Shown here piece after piece: positions 1 to 13,897 of a stretch of DNA of 64,000 bases (the stretch's first letter is position 1; each line of letters begins with the position of its first letter). The position numbers and the translations under genes are program-made. The notes under the pieces are model-generated. The model did no database searches, was not told the DNA's origin, and saw only the letters and a list, made by a program, of their open reading frames with translations. Source of the DNA: Weissella thailandensis (lineage in GTDB: Bacteria; Bacillota; Bacilli; Lactobacillales; Lactobacillaceae); NCBI RefSeq assembly GCF_005405465.1, contig NZ_BJEC01000001.1, forward strand, positions 134,591 through 198,590. The letters are read 5' to 3'.

Positions 1-690
1 CATTATCCTGATATTTTTGATTTTAAAAATCAAGCTGATTTAATTATGGTGAAAAACGCACCCTTGCCAACCAGTAAAGATTTTTCAAATTATCTAGCAA
101 GGCAATTAGTAGATATCACAACCTCTGTCAAACAAAACACACTTGTTTTGTTTAATTCGTTAGACACTATCCAGCAAGTCTATACTCAAATACAATCAAA
201 TCAAAAATTTCAACGTAGTTCACTAACGTTATTAGCTCAAGGAATTACGGGTACCCGTGGTAAAATAAAAAAGCGAATGCAGTCTGAAGACGGACTTGTC
301 GTACTGGGTGCTGCAAGTTTTTGGGAGGGTATCGATTTACCTGGTGATCAGCTGCGACTGCTCGTTACTGCTCGGCTACCATTTGATCGTCCCAATACAG
401 TATTACAAAAAGCAGAAGAGGCAGTCATAAGTTCAGAAGGTAAACATCCGTTCTACCAAAGCACTTTACCTAAAGCAGTTTTGAGATTACGCCAAGGCAT
501 CGGTAGGTTAATTCGAACACCTACGGACTACGGTGCGGTCATTATATATGATGCACGTATTTTGACTAAATCATATGGAAAGACATTACGAAAAATGTTG
601 CCATCAAACTTGCCACAAAAAGAATTAAAAGATTCTGAAGTAGTACAAGAACTAAAAGATTTCTTTGATACACATCATAAATATCTTTAA
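1..690 (+). CDS. dinG: DinG-family ATP-dependent helicase, C-terminal part (5' end outside window)
   Basis: The frame is open from base 1, so the gene starts upstream of the window; 229 C-terminal residues are present. They hold the second RecA-like lobe of an XPD/DinG superfamily 2 helicase: the segment around NTLVLFNSL, motif V (GAASFWEGIDLPGD) and motif VI (QGIGRLIRTPTDYG) with its arginine finger. In Bacillota DinG this lobe follows an N-terminal exonuclease-like domain, which is not visible here. The neighbours ypmB-asnS-dnaD match the order known around dinG in Bacillus. Family assignment is firm; nothing can be said of the N-terminus. Confidence 0.9.
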   Translation, partial: HYPDIFDFKNQADLIMVKNAPLPTSKDFSNYLARQLVDITTSVKQNTLVLFNSLDTIQQVYTQIQSNQKFQRSSLTLLAQGITGTRGKIKKRMQSEDGLVVLGAASFWEGIDLPGDQLRLLVTARLPFDRPNTVLQKAEEAVISSEGKHPFYQSTLPKAVLRLRQGIGRLIRTPTDYGAVIIYDARILTKSYGKTLRKMLPSNLPQKELKDSEVVQELKDFFDTHHKYL

Positions 691-773
691 TAAGACGGCG
701 AATTTTGGTAAAGTAGTAAGTGGTTTATTTTTACAGTGGGCAGAAACTATTCACAGCAAAGGAGCTTAGTAAT

Positions 774-1286
774 ATGGAGATGCGCTCAACGGTACACGGA
801 CGCCGTGGTAAGCGGCTTCGACGCTGGTTACTTGGTATTCTGATATTTTTAGTCATTATTTTGATTGGGGTATCAGTATTAGGTGAAGCACAGAAACCTG
901 TTGATACAGCAAAAGACCGTGTCACAAAAATTGCAAAGCAATCAGGCAAGTTGACTACAGTATCAAAATTTTATCGTATCTCTAGACAGAAAGTTTACTA
1001 CAGTGCTGTTGGAGAAAATAAAAAGAATCAGAAAATCGGTGTTATTGTTCAAGGAAAATCGGATAAACTAACAACTATTAACATGACGGATGGTTTATCT
1101 GAAAAACAAGTTAGAAACTTACTAAACAAGCAATTGCATCCGAAAAAGATAACAAGCATTGGCTTAGCACTTTATAAAAAAGTGCCAGTTTGGCAATTAA
1201 CTTTTGTTGATAAGGACGATAATTTAAACTTCATTACTTATCAGTTCTCAGATGGTAAACAAGTTCAGTCAATTCGTCATTTATAA
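774..1286 (+). CDS. ypmB: YpmB-like membrane-anchored protein (DUF5590 type)
   Basis: Predicted 170-residue protein with a basic N-terminus, one transmembrane segment at about residues 18-36, and an extracellular alpha/beta domain. The start at 774 has an AAAGGAG ribosome binding site 8 bases upstream; an in-frame GTG at 720 lacks one. Length, topology and position between dinG and asnS match the YpmB family of Bacillota, whose biochemical role is unknown. The family call rests mainly on synteny and topology because the sequence has no catalytic motif that I recognise. Confidence 0.75.
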   Translation: MEMRSTVHGRRGKRLRRWLLGILIFLVIILIGVSVLGEAQKPVDTAKDRVTKIAKQSGKLTTVSKFYRISRQKVYYSAVGENKKNQKIGVIVQGKSDKLTTINMTDGLSEKQVRNLLNKQLHPKKITSIGLALYKKVPVWQLTFVDKDDNLNFITYQFSDGKQVQSIRHL

Positions 1287-1313
1287 AAATAAATAATAAG
1301 GGAGCTCAAAACG

Positions 1314-2609
1314 ATGGAGACAATTCGCATTGAAGACGCGAAAAATTATGTTGGCCAAGAGGTACGTCTAGGTGCCTGGTTAAGAAACAAACGTGGATCA
1401 GGTAAAATGCAATTTTTGCAATTACGTGACGGAACGGCTTTTTTTCAAGGAGTTGTTGTTAAATCTGTAGTTGGGGAGGAGATTTTTGCTAAGGCAAAAG
1501 CACTTTCACAGGAAACGAGCATGTACTTGATCGGAACAATCGTTGCCGATGAACGCTCACCATTTGGATACGAGTTACAGGTTAAGGATCTTACAGTCGT
1601 TGGCGCTTCAGAAAATTATCCAATCACACCTAAGGAACATGGAACAGATTTCTTGATGGATCATCGTCATCTTTATCTGCGTCATATCCAACCATTTGCA
1701 GTACTGCGCATTCGAAATACATTGATTGCCGCAACTTATGAGTTCTTTAATAAAGAAGGATTCATTAAAATCGACTCACCACTTTTGACTGGCTCAGCTC
1801 CTGAGGGAACAACCGAATTGTTCCATACTGAGTATTTTGATGAAGATGCTTATCTATCTCAAACAGGTCAGTTGTATGCAGAGGCTGGTGCGATGGCTTT
1901 CGGTCGTGTATTTACCTTCGGTCCAACGTTTAGAGCTGAAAAATCTAAAACACGTCGCCATTTAACTGAATTCTGGATGATTGAACCAGAAATGGCTTGG
2001 ATGGACCAAGAAGATTCACTTAAGATACAAGAGCGTTATATTTCATACCTAATCCAATCAGTGTTGGATCGGAATGAGTATGAATTGGACTTACTTGGTC
2101 GTGATAAAGACTTACTAAAGTCATATACACAATTACCATATCCACGTGTATCTTACGATGATGCCGTTGAACTATTGCAAGAAAATGGCTTCGATGTAAA
2201 ATGGGGTGTTGATTTTGGTTCTCCTGAGGAAACTTTCTTAGCTAATCATTTTGCTAAGCCTGTCTTTATCACGAACTTCCCTAAGGAAATCAAGGCATTC
2301 TACATGAAGCGACACCCTGATCGTGATGACGTTGTTATTTCAGCTGATTTACTAGCACCAGAGGGCTACGGTGAAATCATTGGTGGGTCAGAGCGTGATA
2401 CTGACTTTGATTACCTGGAGAAGCGAGTTAAAGAACAAGGACTCGATGTTGAAGAATATTCTTGGTATCTAGACTTACGAAAGTATGGTTCTGTACCACA
2501 TTCAGGATTCGGTCTAGGCCTCGAACGTGCAGTCACTTGGATTACTGGTGAAGAGCATATTCGTGAAGCAATTCCGTTCCCACGTACTATGAACCGCCTA
2601 TGGCCATAA
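1314..2609 (+). CDS. asnS: Asparaginyl-tRNA synthetase
   Basis: A 431-residue class IIb aminoacyl-tRNA synthetase that charges tRNA-Asn with asparagine in the cytoplasm. The N-terminal OB-fold anticodon-binding domain covers about residues 15-100 ([14 protein letters not shown]). The catalytic core shows motif 2 ([15 protein letters not shown]) and motif 3 ([15 protein letters not shown]). The length is normal for bacterial AsnRS. A GGGAG ribosome binding site precedes the ATG. It lies 27 bases after ypmB and ends in a terminator, so ypmB-asnS probably share a transcript. Confidence 0.96.
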   Translation: METIRIEDAKNYVGQEVRLGAWLRNKRGSGKMQFLQLRDGTAFFQGVVVKSVVGEEIFAKAKALSQETSMYLIGTIVADERSPFGYELQVKDLTVVGASENYPITPKEHGTDFLMDHRHLYLRHIQPFAVLRIRNTLIAATYEFFNKEGFIKIDSPLLTGSAPEGTTELFHTEYFDEDAYLSQTGQLYAEAGAMAFGRVFTFGPTFRAEKSKTRRHLTEFWMIEPEMAWMDQEDSLKIQERYISYLIQSVLDRNEYELDLLGRDKDLLKSYTQLPYPRVSYDDAVELLQENGFDVKWGVDFGSPEETFLANHFAKPVFITNFPKEIKAFYMKRHPDRDDVVISADLLAPEGYGEIIGGSERDTDFDYLEKRVKEQGLDVEEYSWYLDLRKYGSVPHSGFGLGLERAVTWITGEEHIREAIPFPRTMNRLWP

Positions 2610-2628
2610 GCTAAATATAAATACTATT

Positions 2629-2675
2629 AAACCGCTATGGATGTTGTTAAATCAATGTTTGTGGCGGTTTTTGTT
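2629..2675 (+). terminator. Rho-independent terminator after asnS
   Basis: Arms AAACCGC (2629-2635) and GCGGTTT (2664-2670) can pair, with partly pairing sequence between them, and are followed by a T-rich tract. Confidence 0.65.
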
Positions 2676-2774
2676 TGTTCTGATATTTTAATACACTATG
2701 AAACTCAGTATTCATTGTGACTTTTGACTATGTTATGCTTATAATTGATATTTATGAAAAGGTGGCCGACAAAA

Positions 2775-3515
2775 ATGACAGTTGATCAAGATAACGTATT
2801 AGCATTTTTAAATAATGGTCATACGACATTAGATAATTTTCTACTCTTACATTACCGAGAAATCGGTATGAACAATGAAGAATTGCTTGTATATATCCAA
2901 ACTAAGGTGGGTATCGATCAAGGTAATCGCGAACCTAGTACTGAATTGATTAGCCAAGCGATTGGTTGGCCAGCTAAAAAGGTTTTTTCATATTTAGATT
3001 CGATGCGTAAAAAGGGGTTAGTGAACTTCAAGAGTCGTCATGCCAGTGATGGAAAAGTGACTACTGAATTAGACTTTAATCCGTTATATATTGCCTTATT
3101 AAATATAAAATCAGGTGGTAATAGTGCTAATGAACGTGTTACTAATCAAGGTATGCCTAATTTGGAGAAGGAACAAACAGAACGGGCAGATATTTATAAT
3201 TTGATTGAACAAGAATTTGGACGGCCTTTAAGTCAAATTGAAATGGAAACTATCAAACAATGGTTTGACATTGACCATTTTGATCCAAAATTTATTAAAG
3301 CTGCTGTTCAAGAAGCCGTTTTGAATGCAGCACTCAACTTAAGATATATTGAAACCATTCTTGTTTCGTGGCAAAAAAAGAATTATCACTCTCTCAATGA
3401 TATTAAAAATGAAAGGCAACAACACCGACAGTACAAACAATTACAAGATGATGAAGTTGTTGATATCCCGACAAATGTTGACATTTTAAATGTTGATTGG
3501 AATAAATTTAAATAA
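2775..3515 (+). CDS. dnaD: DnaD replication initiation protein
   Basis: A 246-residue DnaD-family primosomal protein that helps load the replicative helicase with DnaB and DnaI at origins and restart sites. The N-terminal part is a winged-helix-like DDBH1 domain; the C-terminal DDBH2 domain ends in the hallmark YxxxI-x3-W pattern (YIETILVSWQ). I chose ATG 2775, with AAAGGTGG upstream. In-frame TTG 2745 and ATG 2754 are upstream, but a TATAAT box at 2740-2745 puts transcription start beyond the TTG. It ends in a strong terminator. Position after asnS is conserved in Bacillota. Confidence 0.88.
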   Translation: MTVDQDNVLAFLNNGHTTLDNFLLLHYREIGMNNEELLVYIQTKVGIDQGNREPSTELISQAIGWPAKKVFSYLDSMRKKGLVNFKSRHASDGKVTTELDFNPLYIALLNIKSGGNSANERVTNQGMPNLEKEQTERADIYNLIEQEFGRPLSQIEMETIKQWFDIDHFDPKFIKAAVQEAVLNAALNLRYIETILVSWQKKNYHSLNDIKNERQQHRQYKQLQDDEVVDIPTNVDILNVDWNKFK

Positions 3516-3546
3516 AAAATTGTTCATAAACACAAATATTGAACTG

Positions 3547-3592
3547 GTCCCGTAAGTTAGCGTAATTTCCTAAACTTACGGGACTTTTTATT
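3547..3592 (+). terminator. Strong Rho-independent terminator after dnaD
   Basis: A 12-bp perfect stem (GTCCCGTAAGTT / AACTTACGGGAC, 3547-3558 with 3573-3584) is followed by a T tract. Confidence 0.9.
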
Positions 3593-3600
3593 TGGTTACA

Positions 3601-3656
3601 AAATAAAAACTGGTCGGAAATATTTCAGTTTAATACTGAAACTTTTCCGACCAGTT
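3601..3656 (-). terminator. Nested terminator hairpin after ponA
   Basis: The outer stem AACTGGTCGGAAA / TTTCCGACCAGTT encloses an inner stem (TTTCAGT / ACTGAAA). On the minus strand it is followed by a T-rich run, so it terminates the recU-ponA transcript. It sits back to back with the dnaD terminator. Confidence 0.85.
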
Positions 3657-3713
3657 AAGTCGTTCAAACTTTACGTCAGTCTATTAACGTAAGTGCATAT
3701 TTTTAAATTAGTC

Positions 3714-6047
3714 TTATTGCGCGTTATCTCCGCCACCATTATCTGTGGATGGTTGGCTTGATTCACTTGGCTCACCTGGTTCTTCAGAAGTACTGCTGCT
3801 TTCTGGCTCTTCAGAAGAAGAAGTTTGCTCATCAGAAGACTCCGTTGTTTCTGATTCCTCTGATGATTCTGAACTACTACTTGGTTCTTCGGAACTAGGT
3901 GTTGATTTCTCTGAGCTACTGCTTGGTTGCGCACTAGATGACCTTCTTGATGGTGTAGACCTTGATGAAGACTTTTTAACCGCTTGGTCAATTGTCTTTT
4001 CCGAAGAAGTATCTGCACCAACAACTGAATACTCTTTAACACCATTAACGGTTGAACTCTTTACAGTATCTGGCATGTCCCAATCAGAACCATCTGCACC
4101 AGCACCAGACATAATGTAATCCATTAACGCCTTGTATACACGAAGAGGAGTAAACTGTTGCTCACCAGATGCTAATGAATGTCCTTCTTCATTAGGTTCA
4201 TCATAACCTGTCCAAACAGAAATTGCAGCGGTCTTGGTAAATCCAGTAAACCAAGCGTCTGAAGCAGATTTGTCTGGCATATTCAATGAATCATCATAGG
4301 CTGTAACACCAGTTTTACCAGCTTGCGCATAATCAGATGTGTTAATGATTTTAGCATATGAATCCGTAATTACTGACTTCATCATGTTCGTCAACATAAA
4401 TGCAGTTGATGATTTCATCGCTGTGCTGCTTGAATTTTTAAACTCTTTTACAGCACCACTCTGATCAGTAATCTTTGAGATATATTGTGGCTTATAATAC
4501 TCACCACCATTACCAAAAGCAGAAAAGGCGGCAGCTTCTTGCTCACTTGATACATCAATACCGATAGCACTTGAAGCAACTAGTTTATCACTATTCATCG
4601 GAATTCCTAGTTTCTTTAGAAATGCAGAAGAATTGTCATAGCCAACTTCTTGCAATGTCTTGATAGCTGGTATGTTTCGTGATTGGGCAAGTGCCTTACG
4701 CATGGTTATCTTACCAAGATAAGAACGATCAGCATCATAGACTTGGGTATTGGTACCAGGATACGTATATGCTGAGTCATCAACAGAGTGGTTAGTTGAC
4801 CAACTCAAGTTTTCAACTGCTGGTCCGTAATCAACCAATGGTTTAGCGGTTGATCCTGATGAACGATTTGTATTCGTTGCACGGTTTGAACCCTGGAGAC
4901 CATTTTGCTTACGACCACCAATTTGAGCCATCACTTGGCCATTGTTTGGATTGGTAACAGTCAAACCTACTTGCATCAAATCGTCTTTCCATGCTACATA
5001 ATCATCTGTATTAGCAACATCGTATGCCCGTTGTTGCACATCAGAATCTAGATTAGTTTGTACGACTAAGCCATCTTTATTTAAGTCGTAACCTAAGCTA
5101 CTCAACTTGTTTCGTACAGATGTAATATACGCATCATCAACCTTGGCGTCTTCACTTTCTGAATCAACTGTATCATGATTAGAAGTCAAACCGGTTTTAA
5201 TCGATGTCTGACTATATTTTGTGGCATCTGACTGAGAAATGACATAATTATTTGCCATAGCTTTTAATACATCGTTACGACGAGAAGTGGCACCCTTAGG
5301 ATTAGAGTAGGGGTCATAACCGGATGGTGACTGAGGTAGTCCCGCAAGTAATGCCATCTGTGGTACTGTCAATTCAGAAATATCCTTATTAAAGTAATAT
5401 TCCGCAGCAGTTTTCATACCGTATACACCGTTACCCATATATACCTTATTCATATAGAGGGTTAGTATCTGATTTTTCGAATATTGTTTTTCTAATTTAG
5501 TAGCCAACCAAGCTTCTTGTGCTTTACGCTTCAACGTTTGATCACTAGAATTAGTTGAAAATACTGTCAATTTAATTAATTGTTGCGTTAACGTTGATCC
5601 ACCTTGAAGACCTAAGGAAGAACCTGTCACGTTAGCAAAAGCAGCTCCCAAAATTCGACGAGGGTCTACACCGTGATGCTTGTAAAAACGACGATCCTCA
5701 ATTGAAACAACTGCCATGCGCATCTTCTTTGGAATCTCATTTTGCTTTGCTGTTTCTCGTTTTGATCCCGTTGAATAGAAGACATCACCATCTTTATCTA
5801 AGAATTTCGTTTGTGATGTACCAACTAGCGCAGAATTAGTAACTTTAGGAGCCGAAGAAGCATAATATGCAAACAGTCCGGCACCCACAAAGCCACCAAC
5901 TACAATTAAAATAACTATCGTCCAAAATGTATACTTTAAAATACGCTTCCATTTGGAACCAGACTTTTTAGGATTTGGCTGAGATGGCCGTTTATTATTT
6001 TTCGTGCTGTTACGTCCCCGTTCAACACGTGACATCTCTTCTGTCAT
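3714..6047 (-). CDS. ponA: Class A penicillin-binding protein 1A
   Basis: A 777-residue bifunctional peptidoglycan synthase at the cytoplasmic membrane. A basic cytosolic tail is followed by one membrane segment (about residues 38-62). The GT51 glycosyltransferase domain has catalytic E117 (IEDRRFYKHHG) and GGSTLTQQ near 150. The transpeptidase domain has S399-T-A-K402, S456-R-N458 and K578-T-G580. The last 90 or so residues are a low-complexity Ser/Glu/Pro tail, probably extracellular and disordered. The start overlaps the end of recU by 4 bases, the conserved recU-ponA pairing. All catalytic motifs are intact. Confidence 0.96.
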   Translation of the reverse strand: MTEEMSRVERGRNSTKNNKRPSQPNPKKSGSKWKRILKYTFWTIVILIVVGGFVGAGLFAYYASSAPKVTNSALVGTSQTKFLDKDGDVFYSTGSKRETAKQNEIPKKMRMAVVSIEDRRFYKHHGVDPRRILGAAFANVTGSSLGLQGGSTLTQQLIKLTVFSTNSSDQTLKRKAQEAWLATKLEKQYSKNQILTLYMNKVYMGNGVYGMKTAAEYYFNKDISELTVPQMALLAGLPQSPSGYDPYSNPKGATSRRNDVLKAMANNYVISQSDATKYSQTSIKTGLTSNHDTVDSESEDAKVDDAYITSVRNKLSSLGYDLNKDGLVVQTNLDSDVQQRAYDVANTDDYVAWKDDLMQVGLTVTNPNNGQVMAQIGGRKQNGLQGSNRATNTNRSSGSTAKPLVDYGPAVENLSWSTNHSVDDSAYTYPGTNTQVYDADRSYLGKITMRKALAQSRNIPAIKTLQEVGYDNSSAFLKKLGIPMNSDKLVASSAIGIDVSSEQEAAAFSAFGNGGEYYKPQYISKITDQSGAVKEFKNSSSTAMKSSTAFMLTNMMKSVITDSYAKIINTSDYAQAGKTGVTAYDDSLNMPDKSASDAWFTGFTKTAAISVWTGYDEPNEEGHSLASGEQQFTPLRVYKALMDYIMSGAGADGSDWDMPDTVKSSTVNGVKEYSVVGADTSSEKTIDQAVKKSSSRSTPSRRSSSAQPSSSSEKSTPSSEEPSSSSESSEESETTESSDEQTSSSEEPESSSTSEEPGEPSESSQPSTDNGGGDNAQ

Positions 6048-6670
6048 ACTAAGTTATCTCCTTTTCGTTCACATCGCGCAAGAAGTTTATCCACTGCCAC
6101 TAAATAGGGGGTAGTCGGACTGATTCTTTGCTCAATCAACTCACCCGATTTAACAATCGCTTCATATGGAATAGACTTTCTACCAGTAACCTGATTATCC
6201 CAGTATTGGAAAATGAGGTCTGCCCACACAACGTAAGTTTCTTTTAAAACTGAAAATCTAATTATCATAAATGCTAATCCATGTTGTGCAGCAATAGCTT
6301 TCAAATGTTTGACTTGATGGTCATGGATATTATTTAACGGAAACGAGCGTTTATGACTTGTTTCCTTGGCATCAAAATCAATATAATATCCCTTGTAGAT
6401 GCCATTATAATCTGTTGTCGAAGCTTGACTAAAGTAAGCTTCTGTAATTTTAGCTGCAGAACGGGCCGGATAACTCACATTAACAATTTGAATAGGCGTT
6501 GGTTTCTTATGGATAACCGCTTGTCCAGTTGCTAAGTAATAGTTATTCGCAGCATTTATATCAGCCTCTAATGACATGCCTCGCTTACTTTGCGAAACTC
6601 CTTGGTTTACACTTGGTTGTTTGAAAGATTTACCGTTAAAGGCATGTCCATTGGGATAATTAAAAGCCAT
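6044..6670 (-). CDS. recU: RecU Holliday junction resolvase
   Basis: A 208-residue RecU-family endonuclease that cleaves four-way junctions during recombination and segregation. The N-terminus begins MAFNYPNGHAF, a RecU hallmark. The nuclease core carries TTDYNG and YIDFDAKET, giving the D and E-x-K-type metal-binding residues. AGGAG precedes the ATG. It is first in the recU-ponA operon and diverges from ypsA; an extended -10 box lies just upstream. Confidence 0.94.
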   Translation of the reverse strand: MAFNYPNGHAFNGKSFKQPSVNQGVSQSKRGMSLEADINAANNYYLATGQAVIHKKPTPIQIVNVSYPARSAAKITEAYFSQASTTDYNGIYKGYYIDFDAKETSHKRSFPLNNIHDHQVKHLKAIAAQHGLAFMIIRFSVLKETYVVWADLIFQYWDNQVTGRKSIPYEAIVKSGELIEQRISPTTPYLVAVDKLLARCERKGDNLV

Positions 6671-6703
6671 GACACACTCCTATAATTAAACTTTATCTTT
6701 GTC

Positions 6704-6712
6704 ATTATAACA
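6704..6712 (-). promoter_or_regulatory. Extended -10 promoter of recU-ponA
   Basis: Read on the minus strand, TGTTATAAT lies about 35 bases upstream of the recU ATG. The extended TGn is present; the -35 region is weak. Confidence 0.6.
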
Positions 6713-6784
6713 AAAGTCGCGCAATAGTAACAGTTTCCGTAAACTGACTAAAAATATAAAATAGGGAAAGAGGTATACAATTTA

Positions 6785-7354
6785 ATGGATCGTATTTGGA
6801 TAACTGGTTTTCGAAATTATGAATTGGGTATTTTTAACAATAAGGATCCAAAATTAACCATTATAAATTTTGCAATAAACAAACTTTTGACAAATGCCAT
6901 TTATGACGATTGTAATTGGCTTATTACTGGTGGTCAGCTTGGTATTGAGCAGTGGGCAATTGAAGAAGCGCTAAATTTAAAACAAACAACATTTCCAGAC
7001 TTTCAAATTGCTTTAATGACACCATTTGTCGATTTTGGAAAAAACTGGAAAACAGATAAGCAAGAAAAATTAACTAAATTAAAGCAATCTGTTGATTTTA
7101 GTAGTTCTGTATTTAACACCCCTTATGAAGGACCAAAACAACTAAAAGCTTACCAGCAATTTATGCTAGATCATACAGACAGAGCAATTATTTTCTATGA
7201 CCGAGAGGCTGAGAATGCGCGAGCTCGTTTTGACTACCAAGCAATGAAAAACTATGCTTCAGAACACAACTATCCAGTTATGTTAATTGATTTAGATCGC
7301 TTACAAGATTATGCCGACGAATATCAAATGAGAAATTCTGATTATTTGGAATAA
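6785..7354 (+). CDS. ypsA: YpsA-family protein (DUF1273, SLOG superfamily)
   Basis: A 189-residue protein of the YpsA/DUF1273 family, a Rossmann-like SLOG fold proposed to bind nucleotide-type ligands. Features seen are the N-terminal WITGFRNYELG, the glycine-rich WLITGGQLGIEQWAIEEAL, and a C-terminal acidic segment. In Bacillus YpsA affects cell division and lies next to gpsB, as here. Its biochemical activity is not established. A 6-bp inverted repeat (CAGTTT / AAACTG, 6731-6746) precedes it in the divergent intergenic region. Confidence 0.85.
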   Translation: MDRIWITGFRNYELGIFNNKDPKLTIINFAINKLLTNAIYDDCNWLITGGQLGIEQWAIEEALNLKQTTFPDFQIALMTPFVDFGKNWKTDKQEKLTKLKQSVDFSSSVFNTPYEGPKQLKAYQQFMLDHTDRAIIFYDREAENARARFDYQAMKNYASEHNYPVMLIDLDRLQDYADEYQMRNSDYLE

Positions 7355-7381
7355 GAAATATTATTTTTTGCATAACTAACT

Positions 7382-7410
7382 TTGTCATCTATAGAGAAAG
7401 CTGGTACACT
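7382..7410 (+). promoter_or_regulatory. Sigma-A-type promoter of gpsB
   Basis: TTGTCA (7382-7387) and TACACT (7405-7410) are separated by exactly 17 bases, about 30 bases upstream of the gpsB start. Confidence 0.7.
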
Positions 7411-7441
7411 AAGGTAAGAAGAAAACTAAGGAGTGCAAGTG

Positions 7442-7864
7442 ATGGAAAACGTGCAACATACTCGTGAAGAAATTCTAAACAAGGATTTTAAGAAAACACG
7501 TATTGGTACCGGTTACGATATAACGGATGTAGATGCTTATTTAGATGAGATTATCTCTGACTATCAAGCTTTTCAAACTAATATTAGTGAATTAAATAAT
7601 CAAAACCAAAAACTAAAGGATCAAGTTGCTGAATTAACAAAGCAAGTTTCAGCAGCTCCAACGACATCGTCAACGCCAAAAGCTTCGCCAGCTCCTGCTG
7701 TTAATACAAATATGGACATTTTAAAGCGTCTTTCGAATTTGGAACGCCGCGTATTTGGTGCTTCATCTGAACAATTTAAGAAGAATAAAGAAGCAGATAA
7801 TGATAAGGCAGAAGAAGTGGAAGATGTAATTGTTAAAGAAAATAGTACACAATCTGCTGAATAA
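7442..7864 (+). CDS. gpsB: GpsB cell division regulator
   Basis: A 140-residue DivIVA-like protein that couples septal and peripheral wall synthesis and binds the cytosolic tail of class A PBPs. The N-terminal membrane-binding DivIVA domain has IGTGYDITDVDAYLDEIISDY, followed by a coiled coil (about residues 42-72), a Ser/Ala/Pro linker and a short C-terminal oligomerisation helix (MDILKRLSNLERRVFG). AAGGAG precedes ATG 7442; the GTG nine bases earlier overlaps that site. Its partner ponA lies 1.4 kb away. Confidence 0.92.
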   Translation: MENVQHTREEILNKDFKKTRIGTGYDITDVDAYLDEIISDYQAFQTNISELNNQNQKLKDQVAELTKQVSAAPTTSSTPKASPAPAVNTNMDILKRLSNLERRVFGASSEQFKKNKEADNDKAEEVEDVIVKENSTQSAE

Positions 7865-7867
7865 GTG

Positions 7868-7873
7868 TATAAT
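7868..7873 (+). promoter_or_regulatory. -10 box of rnpB
   Basis: A perfect TATAAT lies 9 bases before the first paired base of the RNase P RNA and overlaps the downstream edge of gpsB. No good -35 is seen. Confidence 0.6.
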
Positions 7874-7882
7874 GGTTATTCG

Positions 7883-8271
7883 TGATGTGTTAGTGGGTGA
7901 TTGCGTGTGGCTTATGCTGCATGAGGAAAGTCCATGCTCGCACTAACTGTGATGTTAGTAGTGTTCGCGCTAGCTGAAAAAATAAGGCTAGGCATTCAAT
8001 GATTTGAATGATGGCCAGCCAAAGATCTAAGGATTTTATCTATGATTTAGTAAGCTGCTAAGGTGCCACAGTGACGAACCATCAAAGAAATGCGATGGAT
8101 GGAACGCGGTAAACCCCACGAGCGGGCAACCCAAACTTTGGTAGGGGCGCTTGACCTAGCGAAAAGAAGTGATGGTCGGGGAAACAGAAATGTTTGAGAT
8201 AGATGATTACCACCAAATAAAGATTGCCAATTTTTATTTGGAACAAAACATGGCTTATAGCTAATACATCA
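7883..8271 (+). ncRNA. rnpB: RNase P RNA (class B type)
   Basis: Catalytic RNA that trims the 5' leader of pre-tRNAs together with RnpA. The universally conserved GAGGAAAGTCCATGCTCGC segment (P4 5' strand) is at about 7922, and the 3' strand ACATGGCTTATAG is near 8249. P1 forms from TGATGTGTTAG (7883-7893) and CTAATACATCA (8261-8271), which sets the ends to within a few bases. The length of about 389 nt and the position after gpsB fit Bacillota class B RNA. Confidence 0.95.
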
Positions 8272-8276
8272 GGCAG

Positions 8277-8307
8277 CCGGCGTCCTTGTGGCGTCGGTTT
8301 TCTTTTT
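8277..8307 (+). terminator. Terminator of rnpB
   Basis: Stem CCGGCG / CGTCGG (with a G-U pair) is followed by a T-rich run, starting 6 bases after P1. Confidence 0.8.
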
Positions 8308-8365
8308 GCCCAAATTTTTAATCTCATTTATAATGAAAAGTATCAACTTGAAAAGAGAACTGAAT

Positions 8366-9499
8366 ATGAAAAACTTTAAATTAATGGCAACAATGGGCGC
8401 TGGTATGGAATCACTAGTAGCCCGTGAGCTGAAAGAAATGGGCTATGCTACCGAAACAGAAAATGGACGTGTTTTCTTTGATGGCACAGTTGAAGATATT
8501 TATCGCACAAACTTATGGCTACGTGTGGCTGATCGTATTAAAATAGTTGTGCAAGAATTTGATGCCAAAACTTTTGACCAATTATTCGAAAAAACAAAAG
8601 CTTTCCCATGGGAAGATTTATTACCTTATGATGCCAATTTCCCAGTAAATGGTCGTTCAAAGCACTCTATCCTACACTCTGTACCAACTGTGCAAGCAAT
8701 TACTAAAAAAGCAATTGTTAAGCGCTTGTCTGAAGCTTATCATGCTCATAGTTATCTGCCAGAAACTGGTCAACGCTATGTTTTGGAAACGGCAATCGAC
8801 AAAAATCATGTCATGATTACCCTAGATACGACTGGTGACTCATTGTTTAAGCGTGGTTATCGTACCGAAAAGGGTGGGGCCCCATTAAAAGAAACAATGG
8901 CGGCCGCATTAGTCAAATTAGCCCATTGGTTCACCGATAACCCATTTGTTGATCCAACAGCTGGATCAGGGACGATTGCCATTGAAGCTGCTTTGATAGG
9001 TCGTAATATCGCTCCTGGTTTAAACCGTGAGTTTGATATTACTGATTGGGACTGGTTTGATAAAAATATTGGTCAGACGCTAAAGGCACAAGCACGCAGT
9101 ATGATTAATTTTGATGAGCCCTTAGATATAACCGGTTATGATATCGACGAAAATATGATTGAGATTGCACAAGCTAACGCTGAAGCCGCTGGCGTCGGTG
9201 AGGATGTAACATTCAAGCAATTAGCCGCAGCAGATTGGTCAACTGACAAAATCAATGGTGTCTTAGTTGCTAATCCACCTTATGGGGAACGACTTGGTGA
9301 TGAAGATGCTGCCCGTCAACTTTATAGCCAAATGGGCTATATTTATAACAAGATGCCAACATGGTCTAAATATATTTTGACATCAGACGAAGAATTTGAA
9401 ACTGCCTTTGGTAAAAAAGCAACTAAAAAGCGTAAGTTGTACAACGGTGCTTTAAAAGTTGATTTATACCAATATTGGGGTAAAAAAATTCGTAATTAA
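8366..9499 (+). CDS. ypsC: YpsC/RlmL-type 23S rRNA (guanine-N2)-methyltransferase
   Basis: A 377-residue SAM-dependent RNA methyltransferase of the THUMP-UPF0020 family. The N-terminal THUMP RNA-binding domain covers about residues 45-160. The Rossmann domain has DPTAGSGTIAIEAA (SAM-binding motif I) and the catalytic NPPYGERL. A long in-frame extension overlaps the rnpB terminator, so I start at ATG 8366, giving MKNFKLMATMGAGMESLVAREL as in relatives. E. coli RlmL/RlmK methylates G2445; the target here is inferred. It probably precedes pcrA in one transcript. Confidence 0.88.
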   Translation: MKNFKLMATMGAGMESLVARELKEMGYATETENGRVFFDGTVEDIYRTNLWLRVADRIKIVVQEFDAKTFDQLFEKTKAFPWEDLLPYDANFPVNGRSKHSILHSVPTVQAITKKAIVKRLSEAYHAHSYLPETGQRYVLETAIDKNHVMITLDTTGDSLFKRGYRTEKGGAPLKETMAAALVKLAHWFTDNPFVDPTAGSGTIAIEAALIGRNIAPGLNREFDITDWDWFDKNIGQTLKAQARSMINFDEPLDITGYDIDENMIEIAQANAEAAGVGEDVTFKQLAAADWSTDKINGVLVANPPYGERLGDEDAARQLYSQMGYIYNKMPTWSKYILTSDEEFETAFGKKATKKRKLYNGALKVDLYQYWGKKIRN

Positions 9500-9534
9500 T
9501 CAAGCGATATTTGCAATTCGAGAGGAGACAGACT

Positions 9535-13856
<4,322 letters not shown>

Positions 13857-13897
13857 ATTTCTAAGCGAAACGCGGTTTAGGTTAAAGGAGAACACGT

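Noticed and set aside
3745..4119. 124-codon plus-strand frame, Ser/Glu/Leu-rich
   Set aside because: It is the antisense of the low-complexity tail of PBP1A; no ribosome binding site and composition is explained by the repeats on the other strand.
8082..8327. 81-codon minus-strand frame
   Set aside because: It lies across the 3' half of rnpB and its terminator.
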